Source: Sabellastarte sp. h YS-2021 (taxonomy: Eukaryota > Annelida > Polychaeta > Sabellida > Sabellidae). From it: 64,000 nt of DNA. The notes under the pieces were generated by a model. It did not search any database, had not been told where the DNA came from, and saw only the letters and a list, made by a program, of their open reading frames with translations. How positions within the stretch are numbered: the first letter of the stretch is position 1; every line of letters starts with the position of its first letter. Where the stretch lies: positions 101,698,221 through 101,762,220 of the forward strand of contig OZ024931.1 of NCBI GenBank assembly GCA_964017235.1, in the 5' to 3' direction. A program made the position numbers and the translations under genes. Below are positions 21,432-31,834 of the stretch, in pieces.

Positions 21432-22600
21432 ATGTCTTCTCCTAGTCAACGACGTGGAGGGTGTGGCCACATGATGGCTGGTTTTGACTTACACAGTGTC
21501 TGTGCACACTGCCATGACAAGAAGAAGGATAAGGACCCTTGTGTTGAAAAACCAGACTCAGAATGCCAGCATTGTAAAGTCCTTACTGCAGATCAACTAG
21601 CCCAGCTCTCCACACCTTCCTACAAATAAAAAAAGGAGAAGCGAGATAAATCTGTTACACCATCTAAGGATCCGTCATCTTCAGTCACTCTCAGTCCCAC
21701 CCTTGTGGACCTGGCACGTGTGTCTGTAATAAGGGCAGTGGATGGCCAGGACACTGGTTTGAGTGCACAGCCGGCTGAGACAAAGAAAAAGGTGGAGGAA
21801 AAGAAGAAGTCGGTTAAGTCCAAGTCCTCAACTTCATCTAGCCGACCGGCTGCAGTGTCTGCCGACCAGAGATTTAAAGAACTGGACCAGAAATGGTCGG
21901 ACCGGTTCAACCGGCTAGAGGCACTCTTATTAGTCAAGACTTTGGACCAACCTCAACAAGAACTGACTTTCAGCACAGTCAAGGTTGTTCCAGCTCACTC
22001 TCCACCAGCTAATGTGATCAGGTCGGAACCCTTCATCAAGCCAACCGACCACTCAGCTTCTCAGCCCACTGACCGACCTTCTGTGTCTGCCACTACAGAC
22101 CCACCGGCTTCTAAGCCTCAGTCTGTCCGACCTCAGGCCATGGACCGACCAGCAGCCTCTAATAGGCCTTCCACTAGTGTCTCTAGTGCCTTCCAGCCGA
22201 CCAGAAGAGACACCACCAGTGATTTGGATTCAGACAGTGTTGTATCCGACCGACCCCCTGTGGATATCTTTGTAGAGTAGGGTGAATTGTCAGAGGAACT
22301 GGATGCCACCATAACCGACCCTGACCAGTCCCTCTCTGAGGAACAATCTTACAGGGAAACCATGAGAGGGATCCGGTTGTATATGGGATGGACTTATATA
22401 CCGGATATTGATTTGAATGCTGGTAGCTCAACAACCCGACCACCCCTTTGCTGGACATAAGCTGCAAACCCCAGGCAAGGTGTCGGTTCAGTTACCCACA
22501 GATTAATGGCTCTGCCGGAAACTTGCTAAATTGAACTTAACACTAACTGATGGATATCCATCCCGCAGTGCTGAGGCCAGTGGATTTAATATATTAAAAG
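21432..22600 (+). pseudogene. DIRS-A2 gag-like ORF1, multiply broken
   Basis: ATG 21432, with the family Cys/His domain (CGHMMAGFDLHSVCAHC, then PC and CQHC). In-frame stops occur at about 21627 (TAA), 22278-22280 (TAG) and near 22506 (TAA), plus a frameshift near 22435. The ORF runs into a deletion junction at about 22585-22601 with the filler TTTAATATATTAAAAG. Relative to A1, about 1.5 kb is missing here: the C-terminal half of gag, the cysteine-rich segment and the start of RT. Confidence 0.8.
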
Positions 22601-23729
22601 TCCAGGAAATATCTGAGATTTCATGTCCAGGGTCAGACATACCAATTCAAAGCACTGCCTTTCGATCTGTCCTAGGTCGCCTGCATATGAGACCCATACA
22701 GTGGCATCTCAAAAACAATTGGAGAATACCCGAGTCACTAGAAAAGATCATTCCAATACCCAGATCCCTGCACCCACATCTACAATGGTGGCTGGAGGAA
22801 AGCAATGTGCTACAAGGTCAACCATTACACCCAATAAAACATGCTCTGCAAATATTTACAGATGCATCAAAAGAAGGGTGGGATACTCACTTAAACGAGC
22901 ACACTACAAGAGGGACCTGGTCACTTCCAGAAAGCAAGCTGCATATAAACTATCTAGAACTAAAAGCGTCTTTCTAGCCTTAAAAGAGTTCCAAGACCTC
23001 TGCTCAGACAAGATAGTACTTGTAGCAACCGACAACACTACAGTGTTATACATAAACAAGGAAGGAGGCATGAGGTCGGGTCAGCTATGTGCCCTACTGT
23101 GGAGAATCTTGACCTGGTGTACCAGGAAACAAGTAACCCTCAAAGCCCGACACATTCCAGGCCGACTGATTGTGGTAGCAGACAAGCTATCCAGACTAGG
23201 CCAGACCATCCAAACAGAATGGTCTCTCCTTCCAGAGGTGTTCCAAACAATATGCAGCAGGTCACCGGTTCCGGATCCCCTGGCCACGGCAATGGATGCA
23301 CTCCGTCTGTCATGGGAGGATCTGGACGCATACGCCTTCCCACCAACAGCCATATTAGGCAAAGTGGTGGAGAAGTTACAGGACTCCCCATGCAAAAGAA
23401 TAATTCTAATTGGACCGGGGTGGCCGAACATGCCTTGGTTTTGGGATCTAGTGGCCCTGTCCAGTCAGATCCCATTGTGCCTGCCCAACCTGTTAACACA
23501 GCCCTTCAATCAGATCCCTCACAGAAATCTGACAAATCAAAATCTCCATGCATGGCTCCTAGAGCCTCAGCGATCAAGGAGCAGGGCTTCTCTGCAGCAG
23601 TGGCAGCAAGAATTGAGGCTCCTCAAAGAGGATCAACCAGATCAGTCTATGAGGCAAAGTGGGCCATTTTTACAAAATGGTGCCTCACTCATCAGGTGGA
23701 CTTCAGGGCACCCCCTGTTAAGTCAGTAG
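22601..23729 (+). pseudogene. DIRS-A2 RT remnant / RNase H / Dam-like
   Basis: A short RT remnant (SRKYLRFHVQG region, frameshifted) is joined at about 22670 to LGRLHMRPIQWHL. About 390 bp with the YLDD catalytic motif is absent. RNase H motifs follow: TDAS, YLELKA, ATDNTT and ADKLSR. A further deletion of about 64 bp near 23262 removes DLFATRFNNKLP. The last frame ends at 23729. Not functional. Confidence 0.8.
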
Positions 23730-24621
23730 CTGACTTCCTTATGTACCTCTTTTAGGACAGGAAGTTACAGCCCAGTACCATTGATGGTTACAGGTCAGCC
23801 ATTGCTGATAAGTTGGGAAATTCACCCATTAACATCAGCAAGGATGAAAATCTCAAGTGTCTCCTGGATAGTTTCCACAGAGACAGACCCAAAGGTCAGA
23901 GGGGAATCCCGTCCTGGAACCTATCCCTGGTCCTGCACCAGCTGACAAAGGCTCCCTTTGAACCAATTAAAGAGGCATCTCTGAAGCATTTGACCTTCAA
24001 GACAGTTTTCCTCTTAGCCCTTGGGCTGGGCAAGCGTAGAAGTGAGATTCATGCGTGGCAGAACAGAAATATCAGACACCAATCTGACTGGTCAAAGGTG
24101 TCCCTGTACCCTTCATCCACCTTTCTATCCAAGAATCAGCTGGCCAAAGAGGGTCCAGACAGTGTGGCCCCAGTGGTTATACCAGCCCTGGCCCCAAAGC
24201 TGGATAGGTCCCTCAAGTCTGACTCAGGTCTCTCTGTCCAGTCAGAGCCTTGCGCTACTACTTGGACAGGACCTCAGACCTCAGGCAGAATAAGGAGTTG
24301 GTCTTTGTCTCCTTCAAGAAAGGTTTTGACAAGGACATCTCGCCTGCCAACATCTCATGGATCAAACAAACTGTGATCCTATGCTACGAGCTCTCAGACC
24401 AGGAGGTCCTCATACTACATCAGGTTAAAGCCCATGATGTCAGGGCCTTTGCTGCTTCTAAGGCCTTCCAGTCGGGAATCTTACTGGAACAGATATTATC
24501 AGCCTGCCATTGGAAGTCACACAACACCTTCACACAATTCTACTTGAAGGATGTGGCTTGGGGTGATTCAGAGCTCTATCACCTGGGCCCTGTGGTGGCT
24601 GTTCAGCAGATCCACCAGTAG
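23530..24621 (+). pseudogene. DIRS-A2 tyrosine recombinase, broken
   Basis: YR domain from KEQGFSAAVAARIEAPQRG. GAG to TAG in LYLF-E-D at 23753-23755. The frame resumes with SKDENLKCLLDSF and the catalytic Arg in GLGKRRSEIHAW. A small insertion near 24226 shifts the frame (SDSGLS versus SDRSLC). The last part, from RYYLDRTSDL, retains HDVR, HWKSH and TQFYLKDV. Catalytic residues survive, but one stop and one shift break the protein. Confidence 0.85.
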
Positions 24622-24707
24622 TCTTGGGTTTGAGGAGATATGTATATATGTAAATAGCTTGTACATAGTTAAATGCAAAAATAAAACAAAAAAAAAACTC
24701 TGACATG

Positions 24708-24720
24708 CTTCCTTCGGGAG
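24708..24720 (+). other. UUCG hairpin in DIRS-A2 3' UTR
   Basis: CTTCCTTCGGGAG, near-identical to 17841-17854 with one weakened pair at the base. Confidence 0.45.
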
Positions 24721-24787
24721 ATTTATTTCCTTCTTATGGGACTGAACTCATCCCTCTCCTCCCTTACCTCAGAGCAGGTCTGTCACA

Positions 24788-24798
24788 AAAAAAAGGGG
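24788..24798 (+). repeat. L1 target-site duplication, left
   Basis: AAAAAAAGGGG, repeated at 36532-36542 on the far side of the LINE. Because the LINE 3' end is A-rich, the exact edge is uncertain by a few bases. Confidence 0.6.
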
Positions 24799-25647
24799 AC
24801 AAAGCCGAAGAGACAAAGCCAAAAGGCGAGATGTCATAAATTATTTTAAAGATTTAAAACCAAGTATATTGTGTTTACAGGACACTCATTTAACTATTAA
24901 AGAGGAAAACAATCTGAGAATGTCAACAGAGTTTGAATGCATCATTAGTTGGAAATATACAAATTCAAGAGGAGTTGCCATACTTTTTAATAATAATTTC
25001 GAATATAAAATTATCCATAAAGAAATTGATAATGATGGAAATTATGTAATGGTGGACTTGGATGTCTCTTCAGTTTCTCTTAGGTTAATAAATATATATG
25101 CCCCAAACATGGATTCTCCAGGCTTTTTTCAAAGTATACTAAAACTTATTGAAGAAAGCCAACAGGATCATCTCATAGTTTGTGGAGACTTTAATCTGGT
25201 TCTTAACCCAGAACTAGATAGCTTTAATTATGTGAACATCAATAACCCTAGATCAAGGAAATGTGTTCTAGCGATGTTACAACTTCATAATATGAAGGAT
25301 GCCTTTAGGTATCTCCACCCAACCCTGAAAAGATATAGCTGGCGGCGCAAAAATCCGATAAAACAAGCCCGATTGGATTATTTCATTGTGTCGGAATCCT
25401 TGACTGATTTGATTGCAGATTGTAATATTAAGCCTGGATACAGATCAGACCATTCAATATTAGAATTTAATTTATGTGTAAACCCATTTCAGCGTGGGAG
25501 AGGCCTTTGGAAATTAAACTGTAGTTTGTTGAAAAACCCAGAATATTTGAACATGATAAATCACACAATTCAAGATGTATTACTTTCGTATGTAGTTCCA
25601 GTTTATAACATTGAATTCATTACAGAAAGTAATTTTGAAAGACTACA
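24799..25647 (+). pseudogene. L1-like ORF2, part 1: AP endonuclease
   Basis: The frame reads RRDKAKRRDVINYF at the truncated start, then KPSILCLQDTHLT (catalytic Glu of QETH replaced by Asp), RGVAILFN, RLINIYAPN, CGDFNLVLNPELDS, ARLDYFIVS and YRSDHSILEF. These are the motifs of the apurinic/apyrimidinic-like endonuclease of L1-clade LINEs, which nicks target DNA to prime reverse transcription. The DIRS-B insertion ends the frame at 25647. It continues at 31835 in perfect register. Dead through truncation and downstream frameshifts. Confidence 0.88.
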
Positions 25648-25815
25648 TTTTATTACGCTACAATAGCTTACCATGTGGGACTTAATGCTGTTCTCGGGTT
25701 GCCACACCCGGGGCCAACGTCTTAGAAAAAAAGATCGTTCTTGTTAGCCACCGAATATACTAGTAGTTGTCGTCACGTGATAACTTCTGACCAATCGCCC
25801 TACTTTCTCGTTGGC
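25648..25815 (+). repeat. DIRS-B left ITR
   Basis: Inverted complement of 31642-31834 from GCTTACCATGTGGGACTTAA inward. Includes TCACGTGA at 25773-25780. Confidence 0.9.
25773..25780. promoter_or_regulatory. E-box palindrome TCACGTGA in DIRS-B ITR
   Basis: A perfect CACGTG E-box, mirrored at 31677-31684. It stands where family A has a CRE and family C an inverted AGGTCA repeat. A promoter role is inference. Confidence 0.45.
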
Positions 25816-26039
25816 CACGATTGACTGGTAGCAGTTTGTAAGTATACAGACATTTTCATTTATTTCTCAGTCTTTACGTATTGTTGGAGGCTAATATTTG
25901 GATATTTCTTTAAATATATTTCATAGATTATCCTGTAAAATTATTAATTTCACAACTTAAGTATTTTCCTTACAATCCGCGTGTTTTGAGTTTTCTCGGT
26001 TCAGGCAATTTCAATTGTACTTCTTTTTATTGCGTTAAA

Positions 26040-28203
26040 ATGTCTCTCCATCAAGCAAACAAAGACAAACCGAGAGCTTAGAAATTCCGCCATTTTTGCT
26101 TCAGTTTTGATAATCATAATTACTGCCCTACCTGTAGGGAGGCTGGCAAGGGAGATGACCCCTGTGTCACTTTTGAAGCACCCTGCCATATTTGCACGTC
26201 TCTCACTGATGAACAATTGCAAAAAATTCAAAACAGGAAGCGGTATTTAAAAAAGCAAAAAGCGGAAACTAGTTCCAAAGATGAACTAGATCTCTTGGGT
26301 GAAGGCGATGGGGACTCTTTTACTGGTTCTAATGCAGACCTTGAGAGTGCTGCCGATAACCTCTTTACCTCACCCCCCCCCCCGTCCTCAACCTCTCGCC
26401 TTCAGTTCTTTATCATTAAAGACCCCAGCCAAAGCTGTTCCACCCACCCCAGGTACTGTTTTGCAAAACAAAATTCAAAGAAATCTAGAGAAATCCCTGG
26501 GTGATTCCTTAAATATACATATCCAGCAGCAAATGGGTTCCTTCCAGGCATCCATATTAGAAGCATTTCAATCACTCCGAGAGGAGTTGGCAGTTAAAAA
26601 GCCTGCCGAGGTTGATCCCTCGCCTCATGCTTCAAAAGCTGGTCCATCCAGCAACACTGCTGCTCATCTGGACCTACCCCCTCCGAGGTCAAGTACTAAT
26701 GCTCAGTCCGAGGCAATGGATGTGGACGTTGGTCCAGCACTCCCTCCTCGACTAGTACTTAACCAAACTACCTCGGATCAGTACGTTGCCCCTTCTGAAG
26801 CTATACCGAAGGATTCCTCGTACTCACACAAAAAACAAAGCCACAGGCAAACAGTAGCACCGAGCTCTGCCTCGGATCAATTGGATGAGGATTCCGACGA
26901 ACCTCGGATCCATCCTAGACCTAAGAAACACTCTGACAAGAGCAAGCATAAATCTAGGTCCAGATATGTGTCATCTTCAGAGGAAGATCACTCCCCTGTT
27001 GCCAGACACAGGTCTTCTAAGCCCTCTAGGGCTCAGCCCTCAGGCGCAGCTTCTGATCAAGACCTCCCACAACATGATCCAGACCCCCCTTATTATAGGG
27101 AAGTAGCCCTGTCTGACATTCCCTCCCAATACTCTGAAGAGGTAGACACCTTCAGGCGCATTCTTTCTCTCCCTGACCCCAGGGACTCTATGCCTAGGTC
27201 TTCAACTTCAGTGTTGGGTCTGGATGACGAAAAAGGCCGTCAAGAGCTCAGACCTAGAGGTCCTTCCTCTATCCTACCACTTAGCTCAGTTATCAAGGAC
27301 GCCTTTGATAAATTTCAACATGATTTCAAAGCTGCCAATTTATCTGAGGGAAAATATGTCAAGCCTCCTCCATCCACTTCTAAGTGGTATAAGGTTGGAC
27401 AGCCCACTTTTCAAGACAAAATCCAGGAGTTGAATACGGACTTTGCCAAGATCTGTATTACTCCTAGACCTCCTGGGGCACCAGTAGCCAAAGTCCCTCT
27501 GCCAGTTCTTAAGGAGCTGGAACATCAGGCTAGACAAAATATTTCAACCCTCAATTTCACCGCTGCCTTTGCCAAAACCTCTTCTTCTTGCAATGCTTCC
27601 TTGGAAAAGTGCCAACATAGCATCAAGTCAACTGTCAAGAAGATAAAGTCTCAGATCCAGAAAGGTGCCAATCCTGAGAAAGCAGCAAAGCGCGGATATG
27701 AGGAAGTGGCTGAGTACTTGGATTTTTGGAACAAGACGGTTCTTGTTCAACATAGAGCTCTTACCTGTCTCAGCAAATCACTAGCCCATATTCTCCAGAG
27801 GGAATTATATTCCATGGCTAATACCGGCTTGCTTAGGCGCGAAGCCGAAATAACTCTATTGCATCCCCAGCTAGGGGAAACGAGACGCCAAGAACTTAGG
27901 AACTCGTCCTTCTGGGACTCCTCCTTGTTCGAGTCTCAACTTGTAAAGGAAGGTGAGGACTTCCTTCTCAAAAAAGGCACCTCAAAAGATTCTCAGGGTT
28001 TTGCACCCTACCAGAATAAGCCCTTTCGTGGCCCCCACAAGAAAAGAGGCTCCTACAGGAAACGCCCCTATGGGGGCAATACCTCTCAAAGCAGTAACCA
28101 ATCCTTTCCCTCGGGAAGAGGAAAATCCAACTTCAGAGGCTCCAGGGGTCGTTTTCGACCCCACAATAGGGGAAGGGGGCGTGGAAACCCCCCTTCTCAA
28201 TGA
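26040..28203 (+). pseudogene. DIRS-B gag-like ORF1, nonsense plus poly-C frameshift
   Basis: ATG 26040. After 13 codons there is TAG at 26079-26081. The frame continues with a degenerate Cys/His domain (FDNHNYCPTCREAGKGDDPC, then CHICTSLTDEQ). A run of 12 C at about 26372-26383 shifts the frame. From there to 28203 it is open: a Pro/Ser-rich and charged middle, a conserved segment with STSKWYKVG, then a basic C-terminus (FRGSRGRFRPHNRGRGRG) ending CAA TGA CTC. The Arg/Gly-rich tail suggests nucleic-acid binding. Only two lesions separate it from a full ORF. Confidence 0.82.
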
Positions 28204-30259
28204 CTCCTCCAAAGCCTCATTCAGTCCACCAGTAGGAAGTCGCCTCCGTTCTTTCAAGAGAGACTGGCTAATAAACAAATGTTCTCAAAACGTGTTAAAC
28301 ATTATCACCAATGGCTACGTTCTGCCATTCCGTTCAAAGCCAAACTTGATCAGATTTCCTCTGATTCTATCAGAGTACAAGGCCCAACAAAAAGACCAAG
28401 CCTTGGCCACTTGTATCCAGTCTCTCTTGTCAAAGAACGCCATCGAAAGGGTGGAAAACGTAAAATCTCTCGGGTTTTACAGTCGCCTGTTCCTAGTACC
28501 CAAGCCTCACCAAAGATGGAGGCCAGTCATAGACTTAAGCAGGCTCAACACTTTTCTACATGTAGAAAAGTTCAAAATGGAAACCCCGGAGTCCATCAGG
28601 ACTTCCCTGGTTCCAGGGGAGTGGGTATCGTCGATAGACCTGTCAGACGCATACCTTCACATTCCCATCCATCCAAACTCAAGGAAATACCTAAGGTTTT
28701 GCTACAAGACCCAGGTGTTCCAGTTCACCTCCCTACCTTTCGGACTGGCCACAGCCCCCCAGGTCTTTACGATGATCGTAAAGGAAGTGAAACTAATGGC
28801 CCTCTCAAGAGGTCTCAGAATTCACCAATACCTGGACGACTGGCTGATCAGGTCCCAGTCTCAGGAGGAATCTCAAAGGGACACACAGGCAGTGGTAGAC
28901 CTAACCCAATCCTTGGGTTGGATAATCAACCAAGAAAAATCAGAACTGAAACCTACTCAGGTGTTTTCGTTCGTGGGCTACGAATACCACCTAGATTCAG
29001 CCCTTGTAAGACCCACTCACGAGAGATGGCTCAAACTTCAGGATTTGATCCTACGACTCAAGTCAAAACGTGTTTTGACTGCAAGATGTTTGATGTCTCT
29101 AATTGGGTTGCTAGCCTCAACGGAGAAAATGGTCCCGGAGGGACGCCTTCACATGAGGCCCTTTCAGTTTCATCTCAAGGAGCACTGGAGATATCCTCAG
29201 TCGCTGGACAACCTCCTTCCTTGGACAGAAGCCATTGTAGCCCACCTAGATTGGTGGCAAAACCCCACAAATGTGATGAAAGGCGCAGACCTTCATCCCA
29301 AGGACCACAGTATCCAACTCTTTACCGACGCCTCAAACGAAGGTTGGGGCGCTCACTTAGATTAAAATTCTACAAAAGGGCTGTGGTCAGAGTGGGAAAA
29401 AAGGCTACACATAAATGTCCTAGAATTGAAGGCGGTCTCCCTGGCCCTTCGAGACTTCAAGGACCAGTGCCAGAATCAAACAGTGTTAGTTGCGACGGAC
29501 AACTCAACAGTGGTAGCCTACATCAAAAAGCAAGGGGGAACTCACTCAGCAGAGATGTGCGCTCTCCTGTGGAAAATCATGACCTGGTGCCATCACTACC
29601 ATATAACATTGAAAGCCAGGCACATTCCAGGGTGTCTGAATGTGATGGCCGACCTCCTATCCAGGTCCAACCAAGTGCAGTCAACAGAATGGTCTCTGCA
29701 CCCTCAGGTGTTCAAGCAAATCTGCCTGAAGTGGTTCACCCCTCATGTAGACTTATTCGCCACTCACCTGAACCACAAACTCCCTCTATATGTGTCTCCT
29801 ATCCCAGACCCAAGGGCCTGGAACATAGATGCTCTGAACATAAACTGGACCAACCTCACGGCCTACGCCTACCCTCCTACGGCTCTCCTTCACAAGGTGA
29901 TCCAAAAGATCAAGCAATGCCATTGCCTGATCATCCTGATAGCCCCAGGCTGGCCAGGGATGCCCTGGTTTTGGGACCTAGTGCAGCTCTCAACAGAGCT
30001 CCCACTACAACTCCCAGTGTCAACGACCCTACTCAAACAGTCCCACAACTATGTGTTCCACAACAATCCACAACAGCTGAACCTCCACGCCTGGTGTCTA
30101 GGAGCGGACAACTCCAAGAACAAGGCTTCTCTGTGGAGGTGGCAGAGAGAATTGCTGCCCCTCAGCGGTCATCAACAAGGACCATCTACAGGTCAAAGTG
30201 GGCCCTATTTGAAAAATGGTGCAGAGAAAATTCGGTGGATTTCTCCACTCCATCTGTGA
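27953..30259 (+). pseudogene. DIRS-B RT / RNase H / Dam-like ORF2, one stop
   Basis: Open from 27953 (a GTG, no obvious ATG; it overlaps gag by 251 bp in the +1 frame) to TAA at 29363-29365, then open again to 30259. RT: LFLVPKPHQRWRPVIDLSRL, SSIDLSDAYLHIPIH, LPFGLATAP and YLDD at 28829-28840. RNase H: LFTDASNEGWGAHLD, then the stop, LELKAV, ATDNSTV and ADLLSR. Dam-like region: DLFATHLNHKLP, YAYPPTALL and GWPGMPWFWDL. A single nonsense codon inside RNase H is the only visible defect. Confidence 0.88.
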
Positions 30260-31058
30260 AACATATCTCAGATTTTTTCATGTACCTGTACCAAGACTTA
30301 AACAGGCGCCCCTCGACCATTGATGGTTACAGGACTGCTATCGTTGACACTTTGGGCCCAACGGCCCAACACATTGCGCACAATGCAGACCTTCATAGGT
30401 TACTCTCCAGTTTTCACAGGGATCGTCCTAAAAGGTAGCCTTGTTCCCTTCTTCTGATTTCATAGCCAAAAACCAACTAGCAAGAGAAGGTTCTCAAAGT
30501 GTGTCACCAGTGACTATCCCTGCTTTGACTACCATTGTAGATAGACAGTTTAAGGAAGACAGGACCCTGTGTCCTGTGCGGGCCCTGAGGTTCTATTTGG
30601 ACCGAACTAAAGACCTGAGAGGGTCTCGTTCTCTCCTTTTCATCGCCTTTAAGAAAGGACATACCTCAGACATCAGACCCGCTACACTCTCCTCATGGTT
30701 GAAACAAACCATTCTACTTTGTTACAAACAAGCAGATCAACAAGCCTTGGACTTGGTCCAAGTCAAAGCGCATGACATCCGGGCCTTCGCGGCCTCTAAG
30801 GCCTTTTACGGTGGAGTATCGGTGGACCAAATCATGCAAGCCTGTCACTGGAAAGCTCACAACACATTCACAAATTTTTACCTAAAAGACCTTACTTGGT
30901 CGGACACCGACAACAATATGTATCTGGGACCCGTGGTGGCGGCACAACAAGTCCTAGATCCTTCCCCTCAGACCAGTTGTCCTCGGAAAGAAAAAAAGGG
31001 GGGGGGGGGGGGCACATCCGCTACAACCAAGTCTTCAGGAGTCTCTCCCAGGATCTAG
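28279..31058 (+). pseudogene. DIRS-B tyrosine recombinase, box I deleted
   Basis: This frame is open from just after the gag TGA (28204) through the RT overlap to 30438. YR domain from QGFSVEVAERIAAPQRSS to LLSSFHRDRPK. About 80 codons are then missing compared with A1 and C, including the first catalytic Arg (the KRRSEIHAW box). It resumes in another frame at 30441 (FIAKNQLAREG) with HDIR, CHWKAH and TNFYLKDL intact and ends at 31058 after an A/G tract. Without the box I Arg it cannot be active. Confidence 0.88.
30991..31012 (+). other. A7G15 purine tract in DIRS-B
   Basis: A run of A followed by about 15 G just after the YR domain, at the same relative place as in family A, although the flanks are unrelated. 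Confidence 0.75.
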
Positions 31059-31335
31059 GTATTCCTTTACCTTCAAGATGTTACGGGTAAGGTCATTTTA
31101 TTTTTTAATTATCAGGTAATTTCTATTAAGGACTTAGTCAGTTGTCGTTAATCTCATATTTCAGGTTAAAAATTTCATGAGATGCCCAACCACTGGGTTG
31201 GTCAGTCACACGTGAAGGTCCACTAGGGACCCTTAGACCTCGAAGTGAGCACCGCTGCACTTCCGTCCTACTACAAAACATCTGGACAGTTTTAGCACTG
31301 TCCCTTTTTACTTAGGTTTTTTGGCTCGTTACAGG

Positions 31336-31354
31336 CCCGATCTTCGGGATCGGG
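31336..31354 (+). other. 3' UTR hairpin of DIRS-B
   Basis: CCCGATC and GATCGGG pair around TTCGG: a 7-bp perfect stem about 320 bp after the A/G tract. Confidence 0.5.
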
Positions 31355-31480
31355 GCTCTGTAAAAGGGACTCAGACTGGCATTTCTGGCACTATTCTGTA
31401 TATATTAATTCAAATCTTAGAAAAAATGACATATCTTCCAGTCTCAGCTGTAATCCCGCCACCGGGCGGTTGAATTCAGC

Positions 31481-31580
31481 ATTAAGTCCCACATGGTAAG
31501 CTATTGTAGCGTAATAAAATTGAAAATTTTAATTACTTAAATGTAGCTTTTATAAGCTACAAGCTTACCATGTGGGACTT
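31481..31580 (+). repeat. DIRS-B ICR
   Basis: ATTAAGTCCCACATGGTAAG, then CTATTGTAGCGTAAT joined through AAAA to TTGAAAATTTTAATTACTT: complements of the two outer termini, head to tail. Confidence 0.92.
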
Positions 31581-31641
31581 AGGAGAGTCCCACCCTGCCT
31601 CCCCGCTGTTTACAGCTGAGGGGTAGGTTTAATAAAAAAAT

Positions 31642-31834
31642 TTCAACGAGAAAGTAGGGCGATTGGTCAGAAGTTATCACGTGACGACAACTACCAGTAT
31701 ATCTGGTGGCTAACAAGAACGATCTTTTTTTCTAAGACGTTGGCCCCGGGTGTGGCAACCCGAGAACAGCATTAAGTCCCATATGGTAAGCTTGTAGCTT
31801 ATAAAAGCTACATTTAAGTAATTAAAATTTTCAA
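31642..31834 (+). repeat. DIRS-B right ITR
   Basis: Inverted copy of the left ITR, ending AATTAAAATTTTCAA, followed directly by L1 coding sequence. Confidence 0.9.

Larger units (their letters stand above)
21122..24798 (+). mobile_element. DIRS-A2, internally deleted, left part
   Basis: Starts TTTTATTGTGTTAATACATC. Left ITR about 21122-21310 with CRE 21286-21293. Large deletions remove the end of gag, most of RT including YLDD, and part of the Dam-like region. The L1-like LINE inserted in its A/G tract at 24798. The element resumes at 36532 and ends at 37100. Confidence 0.9.
25648..31834 (+). mobile_element. DIRS-B retrotransposon, full length (6.19 kb)
   Basis: A DIRS family distinct from A: ends TTTTATTACGCTACAATAGC and TAATTAAAATTTTCAA, ICR 31481-31580, ITRs 25648-25815 and 31642-31834. 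gag, RT/RNase H and YR are mostly open but carry two nonsense codons, a poly-C frameshift and a deletion in YR. Inserted in L1 ORF2 without duplication or loss of bases. Confidence 0.93.
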
